64,000 bases of DNA, from NCBI RefSeq assembly GCF_014257025.1, contig NZ_JACMSF010000001.1, positions 186,001 to 250,000 on the forward strand. The letters run 5' to 3'. Position 1 is the stretch's first letter. Each line of letters starts with the position of its first letter. The notes beneath the pieces were generated by a model that was given only the letters and a program-made list of their open reading frames with translations, was not told the DNA's origin and did not search any database. The DNA is from Streptomyces cupreus. Its GTDB lineage: Bacteria; Actinomycetota; Actinomycetes; Streptomycetales; Streptomycetaceae. Made by a program: the position numbers and the translations under genes. Below, piece after piece: positions 51,000-58,747 of the stretch.

Positions 51000-52037
51000 G
51001 TGATCGTCTGGATCAACGGACCTTTCGGTGCGGGGAAGACCACCACCGCACGGGAACTGATCGAACTGATCCCGAACAGCGCGCTCTTCGACCCCGAGGT
51101 CATCGGCGGAGCACTGCCGCATCTGCTTCCGCCCAAACACCTCGCCGAGGTCGGCGACTTCCAGGATCTGCCGATCTGGCGACGACTCGTGATCGACACG
51201 GCGGCCGCGATGCTCGCCGAGCTCGGCGGAACCCTCGTGGTCCCCATGACCCTGCTGCGCCAGGAGTACCGCGACGAGATCTTCGGCGGCCTGGCCGCGC
51301 GCCGGATCGCCGTACGACACATTCTCCTGGCCCCGGCGGAAACGATCCTGCGCGAGCGAATAGCGCATCGGGAGATCCCCGACGTCCCCGACGGCGAACT
51401 ACGGGCCCGGCAATGGTCGTACGACCAGATCGAGCCCTACCGCTCCGCGCTCGCCTCCTGGCTGACCGCCGACGCCCACCTCGTGGACAACGGCCGGCTC
51501 ACCCCGTACCAGACGGCCGCCCGGATCGCCGAGGCCGTCACCTCCGGTGAGGCGCCGGTGAGCGACATCGTGCAGACGCCCGAACCGACCGCCGAGACGC
51601 TGGCCGCCGGAGTGCTGCTCTTCGACGAACACGACCGGGTCCTGCTCGTCGATCCCACCTACAAGGCCGGCTGGGAGTTCCCCGGCGGCGTCGTCGAGCC
51701 CGGCGAGGCGCCCGCGCGCGCGGGCATGCGCGAGGTCACCGAGGAGACGGGGATCCGTCTGGACGACGTACCCCGCCTCCTCGTCGTCGACTGGGAACCG
51801 CCCGCACCTCCCGGCTACGGCGGACTGCGCCTCCTCTTCGACGGCGGGCGGCTCGACTCCGCGCGGACCGGACGTCTGCTGCTGCCGGGGCCCGAACTGC
51901 GCGACTGGCGCTTCGTGACCGAGGAGGAGGCCGCCGACCTGCTGCCACCCGTGCGCTACGAGCGCCTGCGCTGGGCCCTGCGTGCCCGTGAACGCGGGGC
52001 CGCGCTGTATCTGGAGGCGGGGATTCCCACCCCGTGA
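51000..52037 (+). CDS. P-loop kinase fused to a Nudix hydrolase
   Basis: 345 residues in two parts. Residues 1-190 are a P-loop NTPase (Walker A NGPFGAGKTT at 6-15, lid-like RERIAHREIPDVPDGE) of the kind seen in tunicamycin-resistance/shikimate-kinase-like proteins. Residues about 200-330 are a Nudix domain with an exact box, GVVEPGEAPARAGMREVTEETGI, at about 230-252. One chain could thus phosphorylate a small molecule and hydrolyse a nucleoside diphosphate derivative. GTG 51000 follows GGGGGAG. It is convergent with the M20 dipeptidase gene. Confidence 0.88.
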   Translation: MIVWINGPFGAGKTTTARELIELIPNSALFDPEVIGGALPHLLPPKHLAEVGDFQDLPIWRRLVIDTAAAMLAELGGTLVVPMTLLRQEYRDEIFGGLAARRIAVRHILLAPAETILRERIAHREIPDVPDGELRARQWSYDQIEPYRSALASWLTADAHLVDNGRLTPYQTAARIAEAVTSGEAPVSDIVQTPEPTAETLAAGVLLFDEHDRVLLVDPTYKAGWEFPGGVVEPGEAPARAGMREVTEETGIRLDDVPRLLVVDWEPPAPPGYGGLRLLFDGGRLDSARTGRLLLPGPELRDWRFVTEEEAADLLPPVRYERLRWALRARERGAALYLEAGIPTP

Positions 52038-52049
52038 GGGGCGGGCCGG

Positions 52050-53405
52050 TCAGCTCCCCGCGTAGTTGCGCAGGAACAGCGCCTCCGCCACGGAGAGACG
52101 CTCCAGCTCCTCGGGCGAGACGCTCTCGTTCACGGCGTGGATCTGGGCCTCCGGCTCGCTCAGCCCGATGAGAAGGATCTCCGCGTCCGGGTAGAGGGCG
52201 GCGAGGGTGTTGCACAGCGGGATGGAGCCGCCCTGACCGGCGTACTGCATCTCCTGGCCCGGGTAGGCCTCGGCCATCGCCCGGGCCATCGCCTCGTACG
52301 CCGGGCTCGTGGTCTCGGCGCTGAACGCCTGCCCCTGCCCGACCTGCTCGCTGCGCAGCCGCGCGCCCCACGGCGTGTGTGCCTCCAGGTGCGCCTGGAG
52401 CAGCTTGGTCGCCTCGGCCGCGTCCACGCCCGGCGGCACCCGCAGGCTGATCAGCGCACGGGCGCTCGACTGCACGGACGGGGTGGCGCCGACGACGGGC
52501 GGGCAGTCGATGCCGAGCACGGTCACGGCCGGGCGCGCCCAGATACGGTCCGCGACCGTGCCGGAGCCGATCAGCTCCACCCCCTCCAGCACCTTGGCGT
52601 CCTTGCGGAACTGCTCCTCGTCGTACTGGAGCCCCTCCCACGCGGATCCCGGCGCCAGCCCGTCGATCGTCGTCGAGCCGTCCTCGGCGCGCAGCGAGTC
52701 CAGTACGCGGATCAGGGCGCCCAGCGCGTCCGGGGCGGCGCCGCCGAACTGGCCCGAGTGGAGGTTGCCCTCCAGCGTGTCGATCTGCACCCGGAGCATG
52801 GTCATCCCACGCAGCGTCGTGGTGACCGTCGGCAGGCCGACCCGGAAGTTGCCCGCGTCGCCCACCACGATCGTGTCCGCCTCAAGGAGCCCGGGGTGCG
52901 CCTCGGCGTACTGCTCAAGTCCGCCCGTGCCCATCTCCTCGGATCCCTCGGCGATCACCTTGACGTGCACGGGGACGCCGCCGTTGGCCTTGAGCGCGCG
53001 CAGCGCCAGCAAATGCATGATCAGGCCGCCCTTGCAGTCGGCGGCCCCGCGGCCGTACCAGCGCCCGTCGCGCTCGGTCAGCTCGAACGGCGGGGTCCGC
53101 CAGGCGGTTTCGTCCAGCGGCGGCTGCACGTCGTAGTGGGCGTAGAGCAGGACGGTCTTCGCGCCCGCCGGCCCGGGCAGGTAGCCGTACACCGACTGTG
53201 TGCCGTCCGGGGTGTCCAGCAGGCCCACGTCCTCGAAGCCCTCGGCGCGCAGCGCGTCCGCGACCCAGCGCGCGGCGCCCTCGCTCTCGCTGCGGGGGAA
53301 CTGGTCGAAGTCCGCCACCGATTTGAACGCCACCAGTTCGGTGAGCTCTCGCTTCGCCCTCGGCATCAGCGAGGCGACGGTCTCGGCGACCGGATTCGAC
53401 GACAT
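52050..53405 (-). CDS. M20-family dipeptidase
   Basis: 451 residues. Metal and catalytic motifs are all present: LLYAHYDVQPP (His and Asp), YGRGAADCKGG (bridging Asp), AEGSEEMGTGG (catalytic Glu pair), VVGDAGNF and the last His in QIHAVNESV. The dimerisation domain lies at about 205-310. It cleaves dipeptides in the cytoplasm using two zinc ions. ATG 53405 follows AAGGAG. Divergent from the flavoprotein gene at 53599. Confidence 0.92.
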   Translation of the reverse strand: MSSNPVAETVASLMPRAKRELTELVAFKSVADFDQFPRSESEGAARWVADALRAEGFEDVGLLDTPDGTQSVYGYLPGPAGAKTVLLYAHYDVQPPLDETAWRTPPFELTERDGRWYGRGAADCKGGLIMHLLALRALKANGGVPVHVKVIAEGSEEMGTGGLEQYAEAHPGLLEADTIVVGDAGNFRVGLPTVTTTLRGMTMLRVQIDTLEGNLHSGQFGGAAPDALGALIRVLDSLRAEDGSTTIDGLAPGSAWEGLQYDEEQFRKDAKVLEGVELIGSGTVADRIWARPAVTVLGIDCPPVVGATPSVQSSARALISLRVPPGVDAAEATKLLQAHLEAHTPWGARLRSEQVGQGQAFSAETTSPAYEAMARAMAEAYPGQEMQYAGQGGSIPLCNTLAALYPDAEILLIGLSEPEAQIHAVNESVSPEELERLSVAEALFLRNYAGS

Positions 53406-53598
53406 GGGCACGCTCCTTGTAGGTGCGACGTTGTACGTGTGCGTACTTCTGTGTACGGCTGATCGTGCGAGCGTAGGCGCCGCCGGGTGGGGTGGGCACC
53501 CACGTCGCCGATCCTCCCACAGCGGCCTGCGGCGACCGCCGCCGTAGGATGCGGGGGACAGCAGCGGCAGGCGGCTTGATCGGGAGCAGTAGACCATC

Positions 53599-54843
53599 GT
53601 GAGCAGCGAGAACTCTTCGGCGGACGACGTGCGGCAGGTGTGGGACGTCGTCGTGGTCGGCGCGGGGCCCGCGGGTGCCTCGGCCGCGTACGCGGCGGCG
53701 GTCGCGGGGCGGCGCGTGCTGTTGCTGGAGAAAGCCGAGTTGCCGCGTTACAAGACCTGCGGCGGCGGCATCATCGGCCCCTCCCGTGACTCCCTGCCGC
53801 CCGGCTTCGAACTGCCGCTGCGGGACCGGGTGCACGCGGTGACGTTCTCGAACAACGGCCGCTTCACGCGCACCCGTCGCTCCAAGCAGATGCTGTTCGG
53901 GCTGATCAACCGGCCCGAGTTCGACCAGCAGCTCGTCGAGCACGCGCAGAAGGCGGGCGCCGAGCTGCGTACGGGCGTCACCGTGCAGCGGGTGGAGCAG
54001 CACGGCTCGGCGGTACCGGACCGGCGCACGGTCGCCGTCGTCCTGCAGGGCGGCGAGACGCTGCTCGCGCGGGCGGTCGTCGGCGCGGACGGCAGCGCGA
54101 GCCGGATAGGAGCGCATGTCGGGGTGAAGCTCGACCAGGTCGATCTCGGACTGGAGGCGGAGATCCCGGTGCCGGAGACCGTCGCGGAGGACTGGCAGGG
54201 GAGGGTGCTCATCGACTGGGGGCCGATTCCCGGGAGTTACGGCTGGGTCTTCCCCAAGGGCGACACGCTGACGGTCGGGGTGATCTCGGCGCGCGGTGAA
54301 GGTGCGGCGACCAAGCGGTACTTGGAGGAGTTCATCGGGCGGCTCGGGCTCGCCGGGTTCGAACCGAGCATCTCCTCCGGCCACTTGACGCGCTGCCGCG
54401 CCGACGACTCGCCGCTGTCGCGGGGGCGCGTGCTGGTGTGCGGGGACGCGGCGGGGCTGCTGGAGCCGTGGACCCGTGAGGGCATCTCCTTCGCGCTGCG
54501 CTCCGGGCGGCTCGCGGGGGAGTGGGCGGTTCGGATCGCCGAGGCGCACGACGCGGTGGACACCCGGCGCCAGGCACTGAACTACGCGTTCGCGGTCAAG
54601 GCCGGGCTCGGCGTCGAGATGAGCGTCGGCAAGCGACTGCTGGCCGTCTTCGAGAAGCGCCCCGGCCTGTTCCACGCCGCGCTGACCGGGTTCCGGCCCG
54701 CCTGGCGGGCGTTCATGGACATCACCCGCGGATCGTCGTCGCTGGGCGAGATGGTCCGCAGCCATCCGATGGCCCAGCGCGCCCTGACAGCGCTGGACCG
54801 CCGGCAGATGGGCGGCGAGTCCGGGGAGCGGGCTGAGGTCTAG
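53599..54843 (+). CDS. Geranylgeranyl-reductase-family flavoprotein
   Basis: 414 residues. FAD loop DVVVVGAGPAGASAAYAAAVAGRRVLLLEK at about 15-45, then the family-specific CGGGIIG, DGSASRIGAHVG, GYGWVFPKG-like GSYGWVFPKGDTLTVGV and CGDAAGLLEPWTREGISFALRSG (second FAD contact). Members reduce the double bonds of prenyl chains, such as those of menaquinone or polyprenyl lipids. Its stop TAG is supplied by the first bases of the palindromic element that follows. Confidence 0.88.
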   Translation: MSSENSSADDVRQVWDVVVVGAGPAGASAAYAAAVAGRRVLLLEKAELPRYKTCGGGIIGPSRDSLPPGFELPLRDRVHAVTFSNNGRFTRTRRSKQMLFGLINRPEFDQQLVEHAQKAGAELRTGVTVQRVEQHGSAVPDRRTVAVVLQGGETLLARAVVGADGSASRIGAHVGVKLDQVDLGLEAEIPVPETVAEDWQGRVLIDWGPIPGSYGWVFPKGDTLTVGVISARGEGAATKRYLEEFIGRLGLAGFEPSISSGHLTRCRADDSPLSRGRVLVCGDAAGLLEPWTREGISFALRSGRLAGEWAVRIAEAHDAVDTRRQALNYAFAVKAGLGVEMSVGKRLLAVFEKRPGLFHAALTGFRPAWRAFMDITRGSSSLGEMVRSHPMAQRALTALDRRQMGGESGERAEV

Positions 54844-55041
54844 TGCCTCGGCAGGCAACGTTTGCCCGTCAAGGAGCGGCGTCCGGTGCGTGCTCTCGGC
54901 GTGCCGGGTGCAAGCCCTCGTACTGGATGTACTTGGGCTTGTGCCCGGTGCGGCGAGTGGGGGCACCTCCCACGCCCTTAAGGCAGTGGGGGAGCGTGCC
55001 GGGCGTCGCGACGGGGCGAACGTTGCCTGTCGGGGCACTAG
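54840..55041. mobile_element. 202-bp palindromic MITE-like element
   Basis: The ends are near-perfect inverted repeats of about 27 bp: CTAGTGCCTCGGCAGGCAAC on the left and, read on the other strand, CTAGTGCCCCGACAGGCAAC on the right. The centre has GGGTGCAAGCCC (54906-54917) and GGGCTTGTGCCC (54935-54946) around TCGTACTGGATGTACTT. No reading frame is inside. It sits between two convergent genes, and both stop codons (TAG 54841-54843 and TAG on the minus strand 55038-55040) lie in its terminal CTAG. I know this type of repeat from other Streptomyces genomes; a transposition history is inferred. Confidence 0.75.
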
Positions 55042-55487
55042 CTCTTGATGGTGACCTGGAATACGGGGTGGTCCGGGGCGATTCGGCGCAGGTCGGTGTC
55101 GGGGGAGTCGGGGCCGACTCCGTTGAAGAAGACGCCGACCTCGGCCTTCCAGCGCTTGAGGTAGGCGCGCAGCAGGGGGACTTTGTCGTCGTCGGAGACC
55201 TCGGTGGCGGTGAACACGTCCACGTTCTTGCCGAGGTGCAGCTCACCGCCGCCGGCCGCGCGCATGTTGTGGGTCCACTGGACGTGGCCGCGCGGGGCGA
55301 CGAGGTAATGCCGGCCGTCGACGGTCAGCAGGTTCACGGGGGTGGTCCGCCACTGGCCGCTCTTGCGGCCGCGGACGGCGAGGACGCGGGAGCCCCAGAC
55401 GCTGAGGCCACGGCGGGTCAGCCAGGCGACGGTGCGGTTGAAGACGTTGACGGTGAACCAGCCGGGCTTCTTGACGTGCGTGGACAT
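55038..55487 (-). CDS. Deazaflavin (F420)-type nitroreductase, DDN family
   Basis: 149 residues: WFTVNVFNRTVAWLTRRG, then SRVLAVRGRKSGQWRTTPVNLLTVDGRHYLVAPRGHVQWTHNMRAAGGGEL, the signature of the split-barrel DDN/Rv3547 group that uses F420H2. It probably reduces quinones or nitro compounds at the membrane face. It is divergent from a TetR regulator, with an array of operator copies between them, so tight repression is likely. Its stop codon lies in the palindromic element. Confidence 0.9.
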   Translation of the reverse strand: MSTHVKKPGWFTVNVFNRTVAWLTRRGLSVWGSRVLAVRGRKSGQWRTTPVNLLTVDGRHYLVAPRGHVQWTHNMRAAGGGELHLGKNVDVFTATEVSDDDKVPLLRAYLKRWKAEVGVFFNGVGPDSPDTDLRRIAPDHPVFQVTIKS

Positions 55488-55508
55488 GGAGGACTCCCAG
55501 GGTTTGGT

Positions 55509-55674
55509 GAGCGGTGCTCTCTGTGGCGAACGGGTGTTCTTCGCTGAGAGCGGTGTTCTCTGTTGTGAGCACTGCTCTCGCTGCCGCTCCTACAGTGTGG
55601 ACGAGATCGACGCTCCAAAGCAAGAGCAGTGCTCTCTTTTTAGTTCACCGCTCTCGTTTGTGTGCACTGCTCTC
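55509..55674. promoter_or_regulatory. Phased array of about seven TetR-type operator copies
   Basis: Six clear copies and one weak copy of a palindrome close to GAGAGC-(A/G)GT-GCTCTC fill the gap between the divergent nitroreductase and TetR genes. Copies end at 55521, 55541 (weak), 55560, 55579, 55636, 55655 and 55674. Spacings are 20, 19, 19, 57 (three times 19), 19 and 19 bases. The best copy is AGAGCAGTGCTCT at 55623-55635. The number and regular phasing suggest cooperative loading of the neighbouring TetR protein. Confidence 0.8.
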
Positions 55675-55697
55675 GCTTTCATGCGACACTGCCTCGC

Positions 55698-56432
55698 ATG
55701 AGCACCGCACACGGCAGCACTTCCCAGGGAGCCCGGGCCCGGGCCCGGATCGAGGTCACCGCGGCCATCAAGGACGAGGCCCGCAGACAGCTCGCCGCCG
55801 ACGGCGCCGCCAAGCTCTCACTGCGCGCCGTGGCCCGCGAACTCGGCATGGTCTCCTCCGCCCTCTACCGCTACTTCCCCAGCCGCGACGACCTGCTGAC
55901 CGCGCTGATCATCGACGCCTACAACTCCGTCGGCGAGAGTGCCGAGGCCGCGCGCGACGACTTCGCCGACGTCGGTCCCGGGCACCGCTGGATCGCGGTG
56001 TGCGAGGCCGTACGGGGCTGGGCGCTGGCGCATCCGCACGAGTACGCGCTGATCTACGGTTCCCCGGTGCCCGGCTACAGCGCCCCCGACACCACGATCC
56101 CGGCCGCGTCCCGGGTCGGTCAGGTCTTCATCGGCATCGTCCGTGACGCCCACAAGGGCCTCGGCCTCGCCAAGCCACCCCTCCCCGCCCAACTCCGCCC
56201 CGAGGCCGAGCGCATGGCCGCCGACTTCGCCCCCGACCTCCCCCCGGAGACGATGGCGGCACTCATCGCGGCCTGGGCCCAGCTCTACGGCCTGGTCGGC
56301 TTCGAACTGTTCGGCCAGTTCCACCGGGTGGTCGAGGACCGTGAGCGGTTCTTTCGGCATGCGGTGGGCCAACTCGCCCATGGGGTGGGGCTGGTGTATC
56401 CGCAGACGGGACCGGCCGCGGAGGGAGGGTGA
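55698..56432 (+). CDS. TetR/AcrR-family regulator
   Basis: 244 residues. Helix-turn-helix AIKDEARRQLAADGAAKLSLRAVARELGMVSSALYRYFPSRDDLLTALI at about 24-72, then a ligand domain with ERFFRHAVGQLAHGVGLVY typical of the WHG-domain subgroup. ATG 55698 is chosen; no ribosome site is clear, so the mRNA may be leaderless. The phased operator array directly upstream and the divergent F420-type nitroreductase make a self-contained repressor/target pair. Confidence 0.92.
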   Translation: MSTAHGSTSQGARARARIEVTAAIKDEARRQLAADGAAKLSLRAVARELGMVSSALYRYFPSRDDLLTALIIDAYNSVGESAEAARDDFADVGPGHRWIAVCEAVRGWALAHPHEYALIYGSPVPGYSAPDTTIPAASRVGQVFIGIVRDAHKGLGLAKPPLPAQLRPEAERMAADFAPDLPPETMAALIAAWAQLYGLVGFELFGQFHRVVEDRERFFRHAVGQLAHGVGLVYPQTGPAAEGG

Positions 56433-56549
56433 ACGCGTCCCGTGTGTGGGCCTGCCGGTCAGGGAGGGCGGCGTACTTCGTGGGGAGTACATGTGATCAC
56501 CTCGCGTGGGTGACGCGGCCCGGTGGGGGTGGCGTCTAGCGTGGCGGGC

Positions 56550-57767
56550 ATGGAGGAGCAGCGTGTGCCCGTGGTCGGTCCGCCGCAGTGGTGGCGGAGC
56601 GGGCCGTCGTGGTGGCGGCAGGAGGAGCAGGAGCGCTGGCCCTGGCGGTCCACCCTGCTCGTGACCGCGTTCGTGCTCGTCGGGTCCAACTTCGCGGCCG
56701 AGGAGCAGGCCGGGGAGCGGGCCGACCTCGATGCCTTCGCGCGGGCGCTGTTGCTCGTGGCCGGGCTACTGCTGCTGTGGCGGCATCGGTACCCGGTCGC
56801 CGTCGCCTTCGGCACGGCCGGTGCCGCCATGGTCTATCTGGGCGCCGGGTATCCGTACGGGCCCGTCTTCCTGACCGTGGCGATCAGTTGCTTCAGTGCC
56901 ATCGTCGCCGGGCATCGGCGGGCCGCCTGGGCGGCGATGGGCACCTTGTGGGTCGGGCATGTGCTGGTCGCGCACTGGCTCTATCAGTGGCTGCCGCCGT
57001 CCGGGGACTCCGCCGCCCCCTGGGGGCAGGAAGGCGTGGTCGCCGCCTGGGTGGTGGCCATCGTGGCGCTGTCGGAGCTGGTGCGGACGCGGCGGGAGCA
57101 GTGGGCCCGGGAGCGGGCCGAGCGGGCGCAGGCGGCTCGGCGGCGGGCCGACGAGGAGCGGTTGCGGATCGCCCGCGAGCTGCATGACGTACTGGCGCAC
57201 AGCATCTCCGTCATCAACGTCCAGGCGGGTGTCGGGCTTGCGCTCCTCGACACCGATCCCGAGCAGGCCCGCACGGCGCTGACCACCATCAAGGCGCAGA
57301 GCAAGGAGGCGCTCGGCGAGGTGCGCCAGGTGCTCGACACGCTGCGCGCGCCGGGTGACGCGCCGCGCGCGCCCGCACCCGGACTCGGCCGGCTCCCCGA
57401 ACTCGTGGACCAGGCGGCCGGCGCCGGCCTGACCGTCGACGTGCGCGGCACCCCGCCCCCGCTGGCGCCCGGCACCGATCTCGCGGCCTTCCGGATCGTC
57501 CAGGAAGCCCTCACCAATGTCGTACGGCACTCGGGATCGCGGCACGCGCGCGTGCACCTCGATCACGGTGGCGGGACGCTGCGGATCCGCGTGGACGACG
57601 ACGGCCCCGCGACCGGCGCCGACGCGGGCGGCAGCGGCAATGGTCTGGCCGGAATGCGGGAGCGGGCCGCCGCGTTGGGTGGCACGATCGAGGCGGGCCC
57701 GCGCGCCGACGGCGGCTTCCGGGTGCTCGCCGTACTGCCGCTCACCACGAAGGAGGACGACCGGTGA
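56550..57767 (+). CDS. NarL-group sensor histidine kinase
   Basis: 405 residues. Four to six membrane helices lie in the first 180 residues, then a coiled linker (RREQWARERAERAQAARRRADEER). The HisKA_3 box RIARELHDVLAHSISVINVQAGVG holds phospho-accepting His212, followed by the ATPase domain with RIVQEALTNVVRHSG and GNGLAGMRERAAALGG. The lack of an outer loop suggests it senses something in the membrane. The stop overlaps the regulator start (GTGA), so the pair is translationally coupled. Confidence 0.92.
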   Translation: MEEQRVPVVGPPQWWRSGPSWWRQEEQERWPWRSTLLVTAFVLVGSNFAAEEQAGERADLDAFARALLLVAGLLLLWRHRYPVAVAFGTAGAAMVYLGAGYPYGPVFLTVAISCFSAIVAGHRRAAWAAMGTLWVGHVLVAHWLYQWLPPSGDSAAPWGQEGVVAAWVVAIVALSELVRTRREQWARERAERAQAARRRADEERLRIARELHDVLAHSISVINVQAGVGLALLDTDPEQARTALTTIKAQSKEALGEVRQVLDTLRAPGDAPRAPAPGLGRLPELVDQAAGAGLTVDVRGTPPPLAPGTDLAAFRIVQEALTNVVRHSGSRHARVHLDHGGGTLRIRVDDDGPATGADAGGSGNGLAGMRERAAALGGTIEAGPRADGGFRVLAVLPLTTKEDDR

Positions 57768-58429
57768 TCCGCGTACTGCTCGCCGACGACCAGTCGCTGG
57801 TGCGGGCCGGTTTCCGTGCGCTGCTCGACGCGCAGCCCGACATCGAGGTGGCCGGCGAGGCCGCCGACGGCGAGGAGGCGGTGCGCACGGCGCGTGAACT
57901 CGCCCCCGATGTCGTGCTGATGGACATCCGCATGCCGGTGCTCGACGGCCTGGCCGCGACCCGGCGGATCACCGAGGACGACCGGCTGAAGGACGTGAAG
58001 GTGGTCATGCTCACCACCTTCGAGCTCGACGAGTACGTCTTCGAGGCCATCCGCTCCGGGGCCTCCGGATTCCTGGTCAAGGACACCGAACCGGATGAAC
58101 TCCTGCGCGCGGTGAGGGCGGTGGTCGGCGGCGACGCGCTGCTCTCGCCGGGAGTGACCCGACGGCTGATCGCCGAGTTCGCCGCCCGTTCCAAGGAGCC
58201 CGCGGCCGCCGACGCCCTCGCCGAACTCACCGAGCGGGAGCGGGAGGTGATGGCCCTGGTCGGGATCGGCCTGTCCAACGAGGAGATCGCCCGCCGTCTC
58301 GTGGTCAGCCCCCTCACCGCCAAGACCCACGTCAGCCGCACCATGGTGAAGCTGGGCGCCCGCGACCGGGCCCAACTGGTCGTGCTCGCCTACGAGTCGG
58401 GGTTGGTACGGCCCGGCTGGCTCGGCTGA
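57764..58429 (+). CDS. NarL/LuxR-type response regulator
   Basis: 221 residues. Receiver domain with acidic pair LLADDQSL, phospho-acceptor Asp54 in VLMDIRMPVLDG, Thr in MLTTFELDEYV and Lys in FLVKDTEP. LuxR helix-turn-helix at about 150-215: LTEREREVMALVGIGLSNEEIARRLVVSPLTAKTHVSRTMVKLGARDR. It is phosphorylated by the coupled sensor kinase and binds DNA as a dimer. Its last 40 bases overlap the convergent small membrane gene. Confidence 0.94.
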   Translation: MIRVLLADDQSLVRAGFRALLDAQPDIEVAGEAADGEEAVRTARELAPDVVLMDIRMPVLDGLAATRRITEDDRLKDVKVVMLTTFELDEYVFEAIRSGASGFLVKDTEPDELLRAVRAVVGGDALLSPGVTRRLIAEFAARSKEPAAADALAELTEREREVMALVGIGLSNEEIARRLVVSPLTAKTHVSRTMVKLGARDRAQLVVLAYESGLVRPGWLG

Positions 58430-58674
58430 GCCGTCCGCCGGTAGCGCACCAGCACGCTGATCACGCGGGCGGCGAACAGGACCACGGCGAGCCACTTGCC
58501 GCCCTGCCACACCAGCGACTCCGCCGTCCGCGGCAGCTCGAACAGCAGCGCCGGACCGGCGACGGCCCCGAAGACCACCCCCGCCGCGAACACCGCGCTG
58601 AGCAGCGCGTACCCCACCTCGACGACGAACGCGTCCTGCTCGGCCTTGGCGCGCCGACCCCCGTGAAGACTCAT
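58390..58674 (-). CDS. Small two-helix membrane protein (DUF6332-like)
   Basis: 94 residues. Basic start (HGGRRAKAEQDAFVVEVGYA) and two hydrophobic helices (ALLSAVFAAGVVFGAVAGPALLF and WLAVVLFAARVISVLV), then a basic tail. It resembles the Streptomyces DUF6332 family; the match is from memory of the RRxxAEQDAxxVExGYA start. It overlaps the 3' end of the response-regulator gene by 40 bases on the opposite strand. Function unknown. Confidence 0.65.
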   Translation of the reverse strand: MSLHGGRRAKAEQDAFVVEVGYALLSAVFAAGVVFGAVAGPALLFELPRTAESLVWQGGKWLAVVLFAARVISVLVRYRRTAQPSQPGRTNPDS

Positions 58675-58690
58675 GAACGGAGTCAAACAG

Positions 58691-58731
58691 GCGTGTGCCC
58701 GGCCGGGCAAGCACCCCGGCCGGGCACACGC
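58691..58731. terminator. 17-bp perfect terminator stem after the MFS gene
   Basis: Arms GCGTGTGCCCGGCCGGG and CCCGGCCGGGCACACGC with a 7-base loop lie 17 bases after the MFS stop on the minus strand, insulating the small membrane gene. Confidence 0.85.
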
Positions 58732-58747
58732 GTTGGAGGCGATCCCC

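Noticed and set aside
49163..51322. 719-codon open frame on the minus strand across LacI, ROK and kinase-Nudix genes
   Set aside because: It crosses three well-supported genes and their operators and has no family features.
55509..55674. Repeated GAGAGC/GCTCTC units as a replication-iteron or CRISPR-like array
   Set aside because: They are palindromic, lie between a TetR gene and its divergent target, and no replication or Cas gene is present.
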